A stretch of 64,000 nucleotides of DNA from Hyaloraphidium curvatum (lineage: Eukaryota > Monoblepharomycota > Hyaloraphidiomycetes > Hyaloraphidiales > Hyaloraphidiaceae): assembly GCA_025558095.1 (NCBI GenBank), contig JAIVFI010000021.1, forward strand, positions 186,001 to 250,000. The letters run 5' to 3'. Within the stretch, counting starts at the first letter, position 1; every line of letters starts with the position of its first letter. The notes beneath the pieces were generated by a model. The model was not told the origin of the DNA. It saw only the letters and a program-made list of their open reading frames with translations, and did no database searches. Positions 41,629 through 50,862 of the stretch are shown piece by piece. The position numbers and the translations under genes are program-made.

Positions 41629-43737
41629 CTACGCCCCCTCCCCGTCCCCGTCCTCGTCCGCCGCCTCCCCCGCCATCAGCACCACCTCCCTCCCCATCTC
41701 CACCTCCCGCCCCGCCGCCAGCCCCTCCAGCGCCTCCGCGGCCTCGGCGGCCCCCGGCCACCCGCTGGCCCTCAGCACCCCGATGCACGCCGCGAACTCC
41801 TCCTCCGGCCCGCCGGCCCCCCTGCGCAGGAGCAGCGCGTGGAACGCCGCGGCGTGCGAGGCGGCGGAGCACACCGAGGGGAGCTGCAGGTCGCGCGCGT
41901 GCTCCGCGCGGGAGAACCGGGAGAGCAGCGCGCGCATGGTCGCCGAGACGCGGAGCGCGCGGTCGGTGGCGGCGGAAAAGGCGGGGAGGGCGGACCACGC
42001 GGCGAGGACGGCCGGGGGGGCGTGGAGGGCGAGCTGGTCCGGGGGGCCGGGGGAGTTGAGCAGCATCCCCGCGAGGCGCACGGAGGCGAGGTGCGCGAGG
42101 AGGCGGTGCTTTTGCATGGAGTCGAACGAGGCGGGGAGGGGGCAGGCGAGGGGGTCCGGGGCGAGGAGGGGGGCGGAGAGCGCGGATTCGTGGGCGGCGA
42201 GGGCACCGCGGAGGAAGAGCAGGCGTGAGACGGCGGCGGGGAGGTGCGGGTGCGAGAGCAGGCGGGCCGCGTCGGCCTCGGAGATGCCCGCGGCGCGGAG
42301 CGGCAACGGCACCGAAGAAGCGGTGGCGCCCAGCGAGAGCAGGTGCTCGCCCACGAGCACATCCAGCGGGCTCAGGGACGCCGACTCGGAGGCCCACTTC
42401 CAGAAGGCGTGGACCTGCGAGAGGAGGTAGCACGCCAGGCTGGGCATGAAGGTCGTGCGGCTGCGGTCCAGGTCCGCGACGCATCGCGCGAGCACGGCGG
42501 TACGGGCCCCGGGAGGGAAAGACGGGCCGTCCTTGGGGTCCATCCAGACAAAGAATTCGCGCGCGCGGAAGGGCGGCGCCTGCGCCAGCAGTTCCGCCAT
42601 CGGCGGGTCCCCCGCGCGCGGTGACGGCATCACCGAGTGGAACGCCTCGTCCGTGGCCGGCAGCGGCACGTCCGGAAAGTGCAGCACGTCGAACGACGGC
42701 GGTGTTTCGGAGCCCGCGGCCAGCGTGAGCTCGAAGGTCGCGGCGACCCAGAACAGGCGCACCCAGTGCTCGCGCCGGAGCCAGTCCTGCGGGGTGAGGT
42801 TGAATGCACCGCCGCCGCGCCCGCCGCCCTCGATTCCCGTGTGCTCCCACATGCGCGCCACGTGCGCCAGCGTGTGCCTTGCGGTGACCACCTGGCCCAT
42901 GGGCCAGAAGGCGAGGATGGCGCAGACGGTGAGAGAGAGCATCAGCGCGAGGTTCTCTGGCGTCCGCAGGCGCTCGCCCGTGACTGCACCGGTGGACACG
43001 ATGGCGTCGGCGGCCTCGGCCCAGAAGCGCCCGAGGCCCTCGGCGATGCGGCGCTGCACCCGCCGCTGCAGCGCCCGCACTGTGCCGTTCAGGTCGTGCG
43101 CGTGGCTGTAGCTGCCCACGAAGGTGCCGGGGTAGATGCCCGCCCGGACCAGTCTGGCGCCGATCCAGCACAGGGCGTCCATGAGCAGCGGGTCTGCGTG
43201 CGTGCGGGCGAACCAGCCGTCCGCGGGCGCCGAGCCGGGGCCGGACCCGCGCAGGAAGAAGGCACGGAAGGCCGGTGGGTGGAATGGGGCGGCCGAATGG
43301 CGGGGCACCAGGTCGGAGAAGGCGCGCACGAAGAGGAGGCGGGCGTCAGCGGTGAGCCGCGGGTCGTCTGCGGCGGGCGGCAGCGGGCGCGGCGGCGCCG
43401 GGACGAGCGGGAGCGGCTGCGCGGGGAGCCCGAGCTTGGCGGCGAGGTCGGCGGCGAGCGCGGCGTCGAAGTGCAGCCCGAAGAGCGCGGCGTCGGCGTC
43501 GCCGTCGGAGCTCCACGCGGGCGGCGTGCCGGGCGAGTCCGAGAGGCGGCCGCGCAGCAGCGGCGGCCCCGCCGCGACCCGCCGCGCGAGCGACGCCTCC
43601 GCCGCGCCCGCCGCACCCCCGCCGGCCGCCTCCCGCGCCACGCGCGCCCCGCACCGGCCGCAGCCCGGCGTGCCCACCGCGACGGCCGCCCAGCACAGCG
43701 AGCACACCTCCGGCGGCCGCCCCGTCGCCGCGGGCAT
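41629..43737 (-). CDS. zinc-ribbon plus fungal-trans-like regulator
   Basis: An intronless frame of 702 residues from ATG 43737. The N-terminus has VCSLCWAAVAVGTPGCGRCG, a C-x2-C-x10-C-x2-C ribbon instead of a Zn2Cys6 cluster. The body has the order expected of the fungal transcription-factor middle homology region: PLLMDALCWIGARL, NLALMLSLTVCAILAFW, LRREHWVRLFWVAATFELTL, then VLHFPDVPLP and a long helical C-terminus. The open frame upstream of 43737 is antisense to the family fragment and not part of the gene. Its helix order parallels that of the CHCC family, which suggests distant kinship (inference). Target genes unknown. Confidence 0.75.
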   Translation of the reverse strand: MPAATGRPPEVCSLCWAAVAVGTPGCGRCGARVAREAAGGGAAGAAEASLARRVAAGPPLLRGRLSDSPGTPPAWSSDGDADAALFGLHFDAALAADLAAKLGLPAQPLPLVPAPPRPLPPAADDPRLTADARLLFVRAFSDLVPRHSAAPFHPPAFRAFFLRGSGPGSAPADGWFARTHADPLLMDALCWIGARLVRAGIYPGTFVGSYSHAHDLNGTVRALQRRVQRRIAEGLGRFWAEAADAIVSTGAVTGERLRTPENLALMLSLTVCAILAFWPMGQVVTARHTLAHVARMWEHTGIEGGGRGGGAFNLTPQDWLRREHWVRLFWVAATFELTLAAGSETPPSFDVLHFPDVPLPATDEAFHSVMPSPRAGDPPMAELLAQAPPFRAREFFVWMDPKDGPSFPPGARTAVLARCVADLDRSRTTFMPSLACYLLSQVHAFWKWASESASLSPLDVLVGEHLLSLGATASSVPLPLRAAGISEADAARLLSHPHLPAAVSRLLFLRGALAAHESALSAPLLAPDPLACPLPASFDSMQKHRLLAHLASVRLAGMLLNSPGPPDQLALHAPPAVLAAWSALPAFSAATDRALRVSATMRALLSRFSRAEHARDLQLPSVCSAASHAAAFHALLLRRGAGGPEEEFAACIGVLRASGWPGAAEAAEALEGLAAGREVEMGREVVLMAGEAADEDGDGEGA

Positions 43738-43956
43738 CGGGTGGCGGTCGAGTTCTTCTGCGCGCGGCGAGAACAGAGAGTGCCCGCCGCACTTGCCACT
43801 CCGCCACCTCGATGCCCCCACTCTGCAGCGTAGGCCATTCATCGTGGCCAGCTCCGACAAATCGGATCGGCAAGCCTGTGCCGCGTCGGTTGCATCCGAC
43901 AGGCGGGCGCTCACCGACGTGTCTCCCGAAGGCTCTTGGATGGGTCGTCTCGTTGA

Positions 43957-44320
43957 CGCGGGCCATCGTGGTCTCGACGTACACCAGTGCGAGCACGACG
44001 GCGAGTTGCAGCGCCAGGGCGTCCTCGGTGTGGCCGTTGGCGGGGAGCGAGAGGCCGCGGCGGACTTCCTCGTCGAACGCCGTTTCGAGTGCCGCCGCCT
44101 CGGGCGCCCCGAGCGCGAGGGCACCCAGCCACCGCGCTGCCGCGAGAACGGGCGCAGAGGTGTAGATTCTGAGGAAAGGAGAGCTTTCCGGCCCGTGCGG
44201 CGAGGCGCGCGCAGTGAAGAGCGCCTCGGGCGGGAGGAGCCGGCGCACCGGTGCCAGCGCAAGCGCGAATGCGTCTTCAAAGGCAGCTTCGGCCTCGGTG
44301 GATGTCGCTCTGTCGGGCAT
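43957..44320 (-). pseudogene. MHR-like family, 5' fragment D
   Basis: Starts at ATG 44320 like the other copies (EAAFEDAFALALAPVRRLLP) and follows copy E closely (SSPF-RIYTSAPVLA, ALQLAVVLALVYVETTMAR). Homology stops abruptly at about 43956; only about 121 codons of the first exon remain. The upstream region of the zinc-ribbon regulator begins right after. It forms a head-to-head pair with the bZIP at 45 kb, as the intact copy E does with the bZIP at 53 kb. Confidence 0.8.
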
Positions 44321-44982
44321 AGCTCAAGATGGTGGCAGGGAGTGTAGTGCAACTTCCGCCCCTGGGTCCGGGCGCTCAATCACCTTGCAATTTCGGCTGT
44401 TCGGGATCGGTTCGGGGCCCAAACGAAAACGAAACCACCGCCCCGGAGATCGCCGGCTGGTGCGCGGCTTGCTTGCAAACAGGATGCCCAAGGAAATCGT
44501 AAATCACTGCTCGACCAGGCATTACTGATCGCGGTGCCTTGGTATGCGACTGCGCGAGATACGGAAATTTGCGCCTTGTCCCCTAGCCGCCCGCAACACG
44601 GCGGGCACGTGCCGGCGCAAGGCGCCGGGCGGCCGCGAGCGGTATCCGTGTGCAACATCTTTCCGGTTATCGCGCGTGGGTCCAACTGGGAACTGGCAGG
44701 TCTGGGGGCTGTTGGAGCGGGGTTTCACTGCTATGGGCCTGGACCGCGGGCCGGCCGCCCCCGGACACCGACCAGACGAGTTAGGCGGCCTTGTCTAGCA
44801 CGCGAAACATGGCATCGCCATCACAGGGGTCAAAGGCAAAGTGATCCCATGCTTCTCGCGTGCCTCGTACCGACCCAGCTGCGGCCTGCGCGGCCTTCCA
44901 CGCCAGAAACGTAGGCCGCTCGCTCCTGCAGCCGGACTCGCCTCTGCGCCGCGGCGACAGCTCAAGGTCGTCGACACATACC
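44321..44982. repeat. inverted copy of the 54-kb intergenic region
   Basis: On the plus strand about 44580-44970 matches the minus strand of about 54450-54060. Shared strings include gcgggcacgtgccggcgcaa, gggaactggcaggt and actcgcctctgcgccgcggc. In both places it lies between the start of a family member and a bZIP gene on opposite strands, so it is the duplicated two-way promoter region. The parts next to the family start codons are also alike. Confidence 0.8.
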
Positions 44983-45120
44983 GATGCACCAGTGCCCCTC
45001 GCCTGCCCTTACCCGTCGCCGCTGTCGCCGCCCCGGACCTCCCTGCCCGCACCCTCTGTGCCCGCGCACGACCTGGCCCAGTTCCCGCCACCGCGCCTCG
45101 CCGCGCACCTTGCCTCACCC

Positions 45121-45507
45121 ATGTTCCCGCCGCTGGCGCCGTTGATGCCCTTGATGCCACCAGCCGATGCCCCCGTCTCTGCCCCGTCGGCTCCAGCGCT
45201 CTGCCGGCCGCCGCACCCGACCCGCCCCGGCGACGCCTCGACTATTGCCCCGAAGGTGCTCGCCAACGCAGCCTCTCGCCTCTTTTCGCTGCGACCGGCG
45301 AAGCTATCCCCCGCACAGCGCAAGCAGTGCGTTGCGCACATCCTCAAGAGGCGCTCGCGCAACACGGCCGCCGCGCGCCGCGGCCGGGATCGGCGGAGAG
45401 CTCACGAGGAGGAGCTCAAACTCAGGGTCGCGGAGCTCGAGGCCGAGAACAGCGAGCTGAGGGTGCGCGCAGACCTGCTGGCTGCGATGGTGGCCGCCTC
45501 ACCATGA
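45121..45507 (+). CDS. bZIP transcription factor, 5'-truncated copy
   Basis: From the first in-frame ATG (45121) it codes for 128 residues; homology to the bZIP at 52767-53568 begins earlier, at 44983 (DAPVPLACPYPS). The basic region RRSRNTAAARRGRDRR has the N-x7-R bZIP signature, followed by a zipper (LKLRVAELEAENSELRVRAD). The first exon of the sister gene and about 500 bp upstream are missing: the conserved promoter block runs straight into exon-2 sequence near 44975. A protein starting at ATG 45121 would keep the whole DNA-binding and dimerisation part, so it could act as a competitor of the full-length protein (inference). Confidence 0.75.
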   Translation: MFPPLAPLMPLMPPADAPVSAPSAPALCRPPHPTRPGDASTIAPKVLANAASRLFSLRPAKLSPAQRKQCVAHILKRRSRNTAAARRGRDRRRAHEEELKLRVAELEAENSELRVRADLLAAMVAASP

Positions 45508-45986
45508 CTGACCGTCCGGGAGCCCCGGGCGGAGGTACAATCCGGAGGCGGGGAGGACCACCAAAGATCTTCTTGGTCGCCTTAGTCCATGTGTTCCGCA
45601 ATATGGCAAAGTGTTCAGTGGTGGCCACCCTCACCATTCGAACAACCCGGGGGCTTCGGTGCGGTGCGGAAGAGCGGATTGAACTACTTGCTCACCCGAT
45701 GCCTTTCACGGCGTCGCTTGCTCATATCTGGTGAGCAACACCATATGGTCAGGCACTTCCTAGCTTGCCACTCTGACGACGACCCAGAAGATTGTCCATC
45801 TACTGTAAGCTCTCCCTCGGATCCGTGTCCTGGCGCGGGAGCTCCGCACATTCGCATACACACGGTGAATCGTATGTTCCCGAGCCCTTAAACGTTGTAG
45901 CTCCAATATTCCAGGAAGTCCACCGCCGTGTCCGCGGTAGGGCCCAAGCGGCCGTTGTGTTTAGTTGTTTGGGCGCGCTGTTCGCG
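45508..45986. other. intergenic
   Basis: About 480 bp, moderately AT-richer, upstream of the Crinkler-like gene. No gene seen. Confidence 0.45.
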
Positions 45987-47068
45987 ATGTGGACGCGTTC
46001 GTTGCGACGACCCGCGGTGCACCGCAGTGCCCGTGGCCTGACCGTATGGATCGCACCGTTGACGGGCACTCGCCAGCCCGCTGGGAACGCGGTGCCGCTG
46101 CCGCTCCCCGCGAACGCTGTGGTCGGTGACGTGTCCCGCGGGGCCCGCCGCGCGCTGGCGCCCAGCAGCTTGGACGCCGTGCCGCCCTCGCGCGTCTTGG
46201 TACTCGGCATGCCGGGTGGGCGGCCGTTGGATCCGGCGTCGCCGGTGGACGGGCTGGCAGAAGCGCCGACCGGTCCCGGCACCTCGTCCTCGAACCCGCT
46301 GTTCGTGGCGCCGGCCGCCAAGACGTTCATTGTGCCGATGGACTACGAGGAGGCCGGAGCTGCCGTTCCGGGCCGCTTCCGTACCTGCACCGTGGCGTCG
46401 GACGCCGAGCTGCGCGCCGTGCTGGCTACCTTCAAGTCGTCAGGCCTCGACTTGCTTGACCCCGACGGATCCGGCGGCGTCAGGTTCGCCTGCACCTACG
46501 ATCAGCTCGTTGATGGGGCGACCTACCTCCCGGCGTCACCCTTCGCGCGAGCCCTCGCGGCGCAAGACAGGTGGACCCAACTAGAGGACAAGGCAATGGA
46601 GGACGAGACTAGGAAGCGCATGATCGGTGCACTTGTGGACGAGCTGGGGGATACGGTTGAGCTGCCCCGGGAGGTCAAGGGCCTCGATGGCGGCGTCCGT
46701 CAGGAATGGGAAGGAATTTTCTTCTCTCCGAGCCGCAACACTCTCTTTCTCCTTGAGGCAAAGCACGCGGTCGATGCGGTCAGTCGTGGCCCGCTCGCGG
46801 AACTTTTGCGCGTTTGCCAACTAATCCATGGTCGCAGGCAAAGATCGACAAGATCGCTTCTCGCGTCCTCGAGTACCAGAACATCATCCGGCATTCTCGC
46901 CACGGCGGCAGGTCCCCATATGATCCCTCGTTGCGCTTGGTAGTGGTTGTTGCCGGGACCTTCTTCCCGCAGGCGGCACAGGACTACGCTCGCGGCCGCG
47001 GGATGGTGCCCATGGTGCCGACGGGCAGCAGGTACGGTTTGGTGGACTCCCTGGACGGCGGGCCTTAG
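45987..47068 (+). CDS. Crinkler-like protein with PD-(D/E)xK nuclease domain
   Basis: Exons 45987-46778 and 46838-47068 (59-nt intron with a ctaat branch site) give 340 residues. The N-terminal 110 residues resemble the ubiquitin-like header of Crinkler (CRN) proteins: GLTVWIAPLTG, a helix before LDAVPPSRVLVLGMPGG and the closing SSSNPLFVA. The C-terminal half has a restriction-endonuclease-fold core, QEWEGIFFSPSRNTLFLLEAK, where Glu or Asp before G and E-x-K would bind metal. Exon 2 supplies the helix AKIDKIASRVLEYQNII and the strand LRLVVVVAGTFFP. CRN proteins are known from oomycetes and chytrids, and some act in host nuclei; nuclease-tipped forms also occur in free-living lineages. No signal peptide is seen. 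Confidence 0.65.
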
Positions 47069-47246
47069 TGGAGCCCGGCGGGATGCTCGGGCCGGGTGCT
47101 TGCTCTTGGTCGACGTGGGGACGGTACTGTGGCTTGTTTTTTTTTCGTTGCGCGGACGTGTAGGCAAGGAGGTCAAAGGAAGCAGTGGTCACGGGCTGTG
47201 GGCATCTGCTTCGGGGCTTGGGGCTTGACTGGTCGATTCCGCGGTA

Positions 47247-48890
47247 ATGTCGGACGCGTCCTTGGCCTCGCTGCCGACCGAGATCCTCGATGCCGTGCTC
47301 GCCCGGCTCGTTCTCTCCTCCTCTTCCGCATTTCCGGACGCGTCGCAGTGGGACGTGCGGTCCGCGGCGCGTCTGGCTGCCTCCAACCGCGCGTGGTTCT
47401 CCGCGGTTCGGGCGCGCCTGGACGCGCTGCTGCCGCTGTGGGCGCCCGGGCTCGCCGCTTCTTTTGCCGAACACTGCGTGGAACGCGACTATGCGGTCGG
47501 ACGGAGGGCGTGGGCGGCGATGCGCCGGGGGACGCATTCGGCCACAGCGGAGGACGCGCCCGGGGCCGACCACGACATCCCGGCCCCGCAATACTCGCTC
47601 TCGCTGCTCGTGCGCTTCGCCGTCGCCACGCGTTTCCGCGTGCGGTGGGCCGAGCTCTCCCTCGAGGCCTTCCTGCTCCCTTCCTTCCACCCGCCGCGGC
47701 AGGCCGACCCGCACCGCGCGCCAACGCTAGCCATGCAGCTGGTCAGGGCGCTGGTCACCGCCCTGCCGCTCCTCCCCCGACCGGCGTTGCACACGGACAC
47801 GTACCAGCCTCCCATCTGGACGCGGGCTCCCTGGGAAGAGGCCGCTCGAGAGGACGAGTTTGCCGCCCTGGATGCCCTCGGAACACCAGTGGACAGCCGC
47901 CCGCAGTGGGACGCGTGCATCATCGTCGAGTGGCCCCTGCGCTTCTGCGTACCGGAAGGGATTGGCGGCGACTCGCACGCGAGCGACATATCTCTGCTCG
48001 CCGTCGTCGGCATTTCTGGCCGCGTCCGGCTCGCCAACTCGTGGCGCACCCTGCCGCACGCCTGGCTCTCCTTCCCCCCGGACCCGGAACACCCGGACCG
48101 CCTCCCCTCGGGGACTTTGGACGCCGCGCGCCGCCTCGCGGCGCCCCTCCTGGACCCGTTTGCGCGGGGCGACCTCGACGCCTCCTTCCTACCCCGGGTG
48201 CACAAGGCCTTCCGCCCGCGGCTCACCGAATACCCCGACCCGTCATACCAGGTCTTCAGGCTCAACTGCTTCCCAGCCGCGGGCGCGGAAGCGCTGCTCT
48301 TTGCCCTCGAGGAATCCGCGCGCCTGGTCGCCCTCTCGCTCCTCTCTCACCTGATCGCAGATGCCGCATCCCGCCTCGCCGCGCGCTTCCCCCTCCCGTC
48401 TTCGGTGCTCATCCGCTCCGCCGACTCGTTCCCCTCGCCTTCCCCCTCCCGCAAACCCAGCGCGCGCCCGCACCCCGCCCTCTCCCGCGCCCTGCGCCGC
48501 GTGCTCCCCGCCCTCGTCCTCACCCCCCCGCTCTCCGCCCTCCTCGCGTCCCCGCCGTACCTCTCCGCGCGCACCCGCCGCACCGCGCTCGCACTCTCCG
48601 CGCTCTCGCGCGCGCAGCATCCCCCGGAGGAAGGCTGGCCGGAGCGGTTGTGCCCGCGGGACGGCGATCCGGGGGAGGTGCGCAGGCGCTTCCACGGGTT
48701 CCTCTCCTCGCTGCATTCCCCGGGGGGCCCCGGGGTGGGGACAGCCGAGTGGCCGCTGTTCCTCCTGGACCGCGCCGCGGGCGTTGTTGAGGACGCGGAG
48801 GCGCAATTGGGCGAGGCACTGCGCGCCGCCATGCATGGGCAGGACGGCAGCGGGCTCGTGCACGTGCTGGAGCGGATGCGCGTATATTGA
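47247..48890 (+). CDS. F-box-like protein
   Basis: An intronless frame of 547 residues. The N-terminus, LASLPTEILDAVLARLVL then WDVRSAARLAASNRAWFSAV, matches an F-box (LP-x-E-I, later a Trp before the last helix). The rest is Leu/Pro/Arg-rich with no repeat such as LRR or WD40. Presumed role is substrate choice for an SCF ubiquitin ligase. Starts 178 bp after the Crinkler-like gene on the same strand. Confidence 0.7.
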   Translation: MSDASLASLPTEILDAVLARLVLSSSSAFPDASQWDVRSAARLAASNRAWFSAVRARLDALLPLWAPGLAASFAEHCVERDYAVGRRAWAAMRRGTHSATAEDAPGADHDIPAPQYSLSLLVRFAVATRFRVRWAELSLEAFLLPSFHPPRQADPHRAPTLAMQLVRALVTALPLLPRPALHTDTYQPPIWTRAPWEEAAREDEFAALDALGTPVDSRPQWDACIIVEWPLRFCVPEGIGGDSHASDISLLAVVGISGRVRLANSWRTLPHAWLSFPPDPEHPDRLPSGTLDAARRLAAPLLDPFARGDLDASFLPRVHKAFRPRLTEYPDPSYQVFRLNCFPAAGAEALLFALEESARLVALSLLSHLIADAASRLAARFPLPSSVLIRSADSFPSPSPSRKPSARPHPALSRALRRVLPALVLTPPLSALLASPPYLSARTRRTALALSALSRAQHPPEEGWPERLCPRDGDPGEVRRRFHGFLSSLHSPGGPGVGTAEWPLFLLDRAAGVVEDAEAQLGEALRAAMHGQDGSGLVHVLERMRVY

Positions 48891-49217
48891 CACCCCGCCT
48901 GCGAGCGCGTTTGGAGGGTCACCGCCGGCCATGGCTGCCTGCTGGGCCGGGCGATATGCGTGCGTAGCTGCGCGGAGGTGTGAGACAGCGGTGAAGCAGG
49001 AAGCGGCGAAGCTGTCACGGCCTTCATCGCTTCGGAAATCGATGACAGTACCGAGTTTGCATTGACGCGAATACATCGATCTTTCTGACTTGCGCTTCGT
49101 TGTGAGATGCATCTCCGGCCGGCTTCTCGGTCGGCACATGTTCAGCTCTGACTGTTGATAGACCCGTCTCCGACATCTGCTTTTCCCGCAAGTTCTACGA
49201 GACCGGGATCGGAGCAT
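48891..49217. other. intergenic between convergent genes
   Basis: About 330 bp between the F-box gene (plus) and the EGF-like gene (minus), both of which end here. No gene seen. Confidence 0.5.
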
Positions 49218-49982
49218 TCAGCTGACGTTCAGGGTCCCGTCCGACTGCCCCGCGTTGGTGCCGGACGAACCCGGGTGGCTGGCGCGGTAGGACTGCCTCC
49301 CCCTGGGGAAGTGCGACGGGTACCTGTACCTCACGGTCGCAACGCCCTGGTGGTTGGTGGTCGCGCTCCCGGCCCCGGCGCCGCGCACGGTGAAGTTGAT
49401 CCGCACGTTCCGCGCGGCCTGATTGTTGTCCGCCCGCCTGACGGTGGCCCGGAGGGTGACCTGCTGGCCTCTGCGCACGGAGGCGTGGGTGACGGTGATG
49501 TAGAGGTCGACCTTGCGGGAGCATCCGGAGCGGGAGGGGCAGGTTCCGAGGTTGCGAGCGCTCAGCTGCCAGTGCCCGCCTTCCCTGCGGCTGGAGCACG
49601 ACGCGAAGAGCACGCATTCGCCGCCGGCGGCGTCGTTGCCCTGGAACGCGATGTGCGTGCATCGGCCGTCGTCATCGCAGTAGGTCTCGCACTCCCGGTG
49701 CGTCGCCACAGAGAAGCGCCCCAGGGGTTCGCCGCAGCACTGGGAACCGTAGCGGCAGTACTCGTACTGCAGGGGGTCGAGAATCTCGGTGCAGTCGCCA
49801 AGCACGCCGGTGCCTTCGTAGCCGGAGTTGCAGGAGCAGTACTCGCTTCCGTAGTGGTACACGCACTGCGCGTTGATGTCGCACTGCGTGCCCAGAGGCC
49901 CGCAGGGAAATTGGGCGTTCGCGCTTGAGCAGGCCAAGGTCAACGCGGCCAAGATAAGGAGGGGGAGTGTGCGGACGGACAT
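49218..49982 (-). CDS. secreted EGF/PAN-like/Ig-like protein
   Basis: An intronless frame of 254 residues from ATG 49982. The signal peptide MSVRTLPLLILAALTLACSS is followed by an EGF-like domain (CDINAQCVYHYGSEYCSC, then GYEGTGVLGDC). A Cys-rich PAN/Apple-like segment comes next (YCRYGSQCC, RECETYCDDDGRCTHIAF, ECVLFASC). The C-terminal region has a bacterial Ig-like (invasin/Big) strand pattern, with VTLRATVRRADNN and GVATVRYRYPS. All are extracellular adhesion-type modules. The partner is unknown. The open frame upstream of 49982 adds no further ATG with a signal peptide. Confidence 0.8.
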   Translation of the reverse strand: MSVRTLPLLILAALTLACSSANAQFPCGPLGTQCDINAQCVYHYGSEYCSCNSGYEGTGVLGDCTEILDPLQYEYCRYGSQCCGEPLGRFSVATHRECETYCDDDGRCTHIAFQGNDAAGGECVLFASCSSRREGGHWQLSARNLGTCPSRSGCSRKVDLYITVTHASVRRGQQVTLRATVRRADNNQAARNVRINFTVRGAGAGSATTNHQGVATVRYRYPSHFPRGRQSYRASHPGSSGTNAGQSDGTLNVS

Positions 49983-50862
49983 CTGGCGAGGCGGCACACG
50001 GTCAGACGTTGCAGGTCGAGGCGTCCCATACTCCCCGCCGTGAGCCCCGAGTCTCTGGCTCCACGGAAACGGATCGAAGCTTTCCCACCTTGAAATTTCG
50101 TCTGTGCGTCGCGGGATCGGACGGGGCTGGAGCCTTGACGTGGCGCGAGGCTGCGGTGGGCGCGGCGTCGGGCGTGAACGGGCGCTCCGTGAAGCCCAAT
50201 AACCGATGGTAGGGGGCAGCGAGACGGCGGGCCCGATGCGTTGGAGCAGCGCAACGGCACAGCGCAACGGCAGCAGCTCCGTGACTGACTGACTCTCTGA
50301 CGGACTTTTCCAAACAACGATCTTTAACTTGCAACACCTGAGATGGCGAAAGGAGGACCGAAATCGAGCTGTGCAGTCTACGGACTATCTCCTGGGAAGG
50401 TACGGGGCCGGCCCATGCATGTCCAACGGCGGACCCTGTGTCGGTCGGTCCGTCAGGTTACCGGCACCAGCCGCCGCTCCCGGGGAAAGCGTACTCGCGG
50501 ATCTTGCGATTTGGCGATGGCCGTCGGGGACGGGGACTGGCAAGCGACCGGAGAGATAAGCCACGGTCCCATCTTCCGGCCCCTTTGCTCTGCGCGATAC
50601 CGAAAGGCCGAAAGGAACTCACCCCGAAAGCAGTCAATGACCGATCGACGGATCGGTGCCGTTGCACTTCGCGTCGATCAATCCGAGGGCCTCCGCATCG
50701 CGTATCGCGATCGGAACCACCCAGTCACGGTGTCGCCTTGGGGCACGCTGCACTCCGGAAATACCAACGGGCCCCAGGACGGCCGAGCTTGCTCGGGGAA
50801 CGGAGCAGCTCCGTCTGTACTGAACCGCTGCGCAACACCGCTCCCCCTCCCTCGACGTCCAA
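49983..50862. other. 0.9-kb stretch without a supported gene
   Basis: Open frames here are short, overlapping and domain-free. It contains the upstream region of the EGF-like gene and the 3' flank of the next minus-strand gene. Confidence 0.45.

Noticed and set aside
41471-43171. Second minus-strand frame of 566 codons inside the zinc-ribbon regulator
   Set aside because: Same strand, other frame; Arg/Gly/Pro-rich with no domain, whereas the overlapping frame has clear MHR-like motifs.
43737-44379. Extension of the zinc-ribbon regulator frame upstream to 44379
   Set aside because: That part is a shifted frame of family fragment D and contains no recognisable protein sequence of its own.
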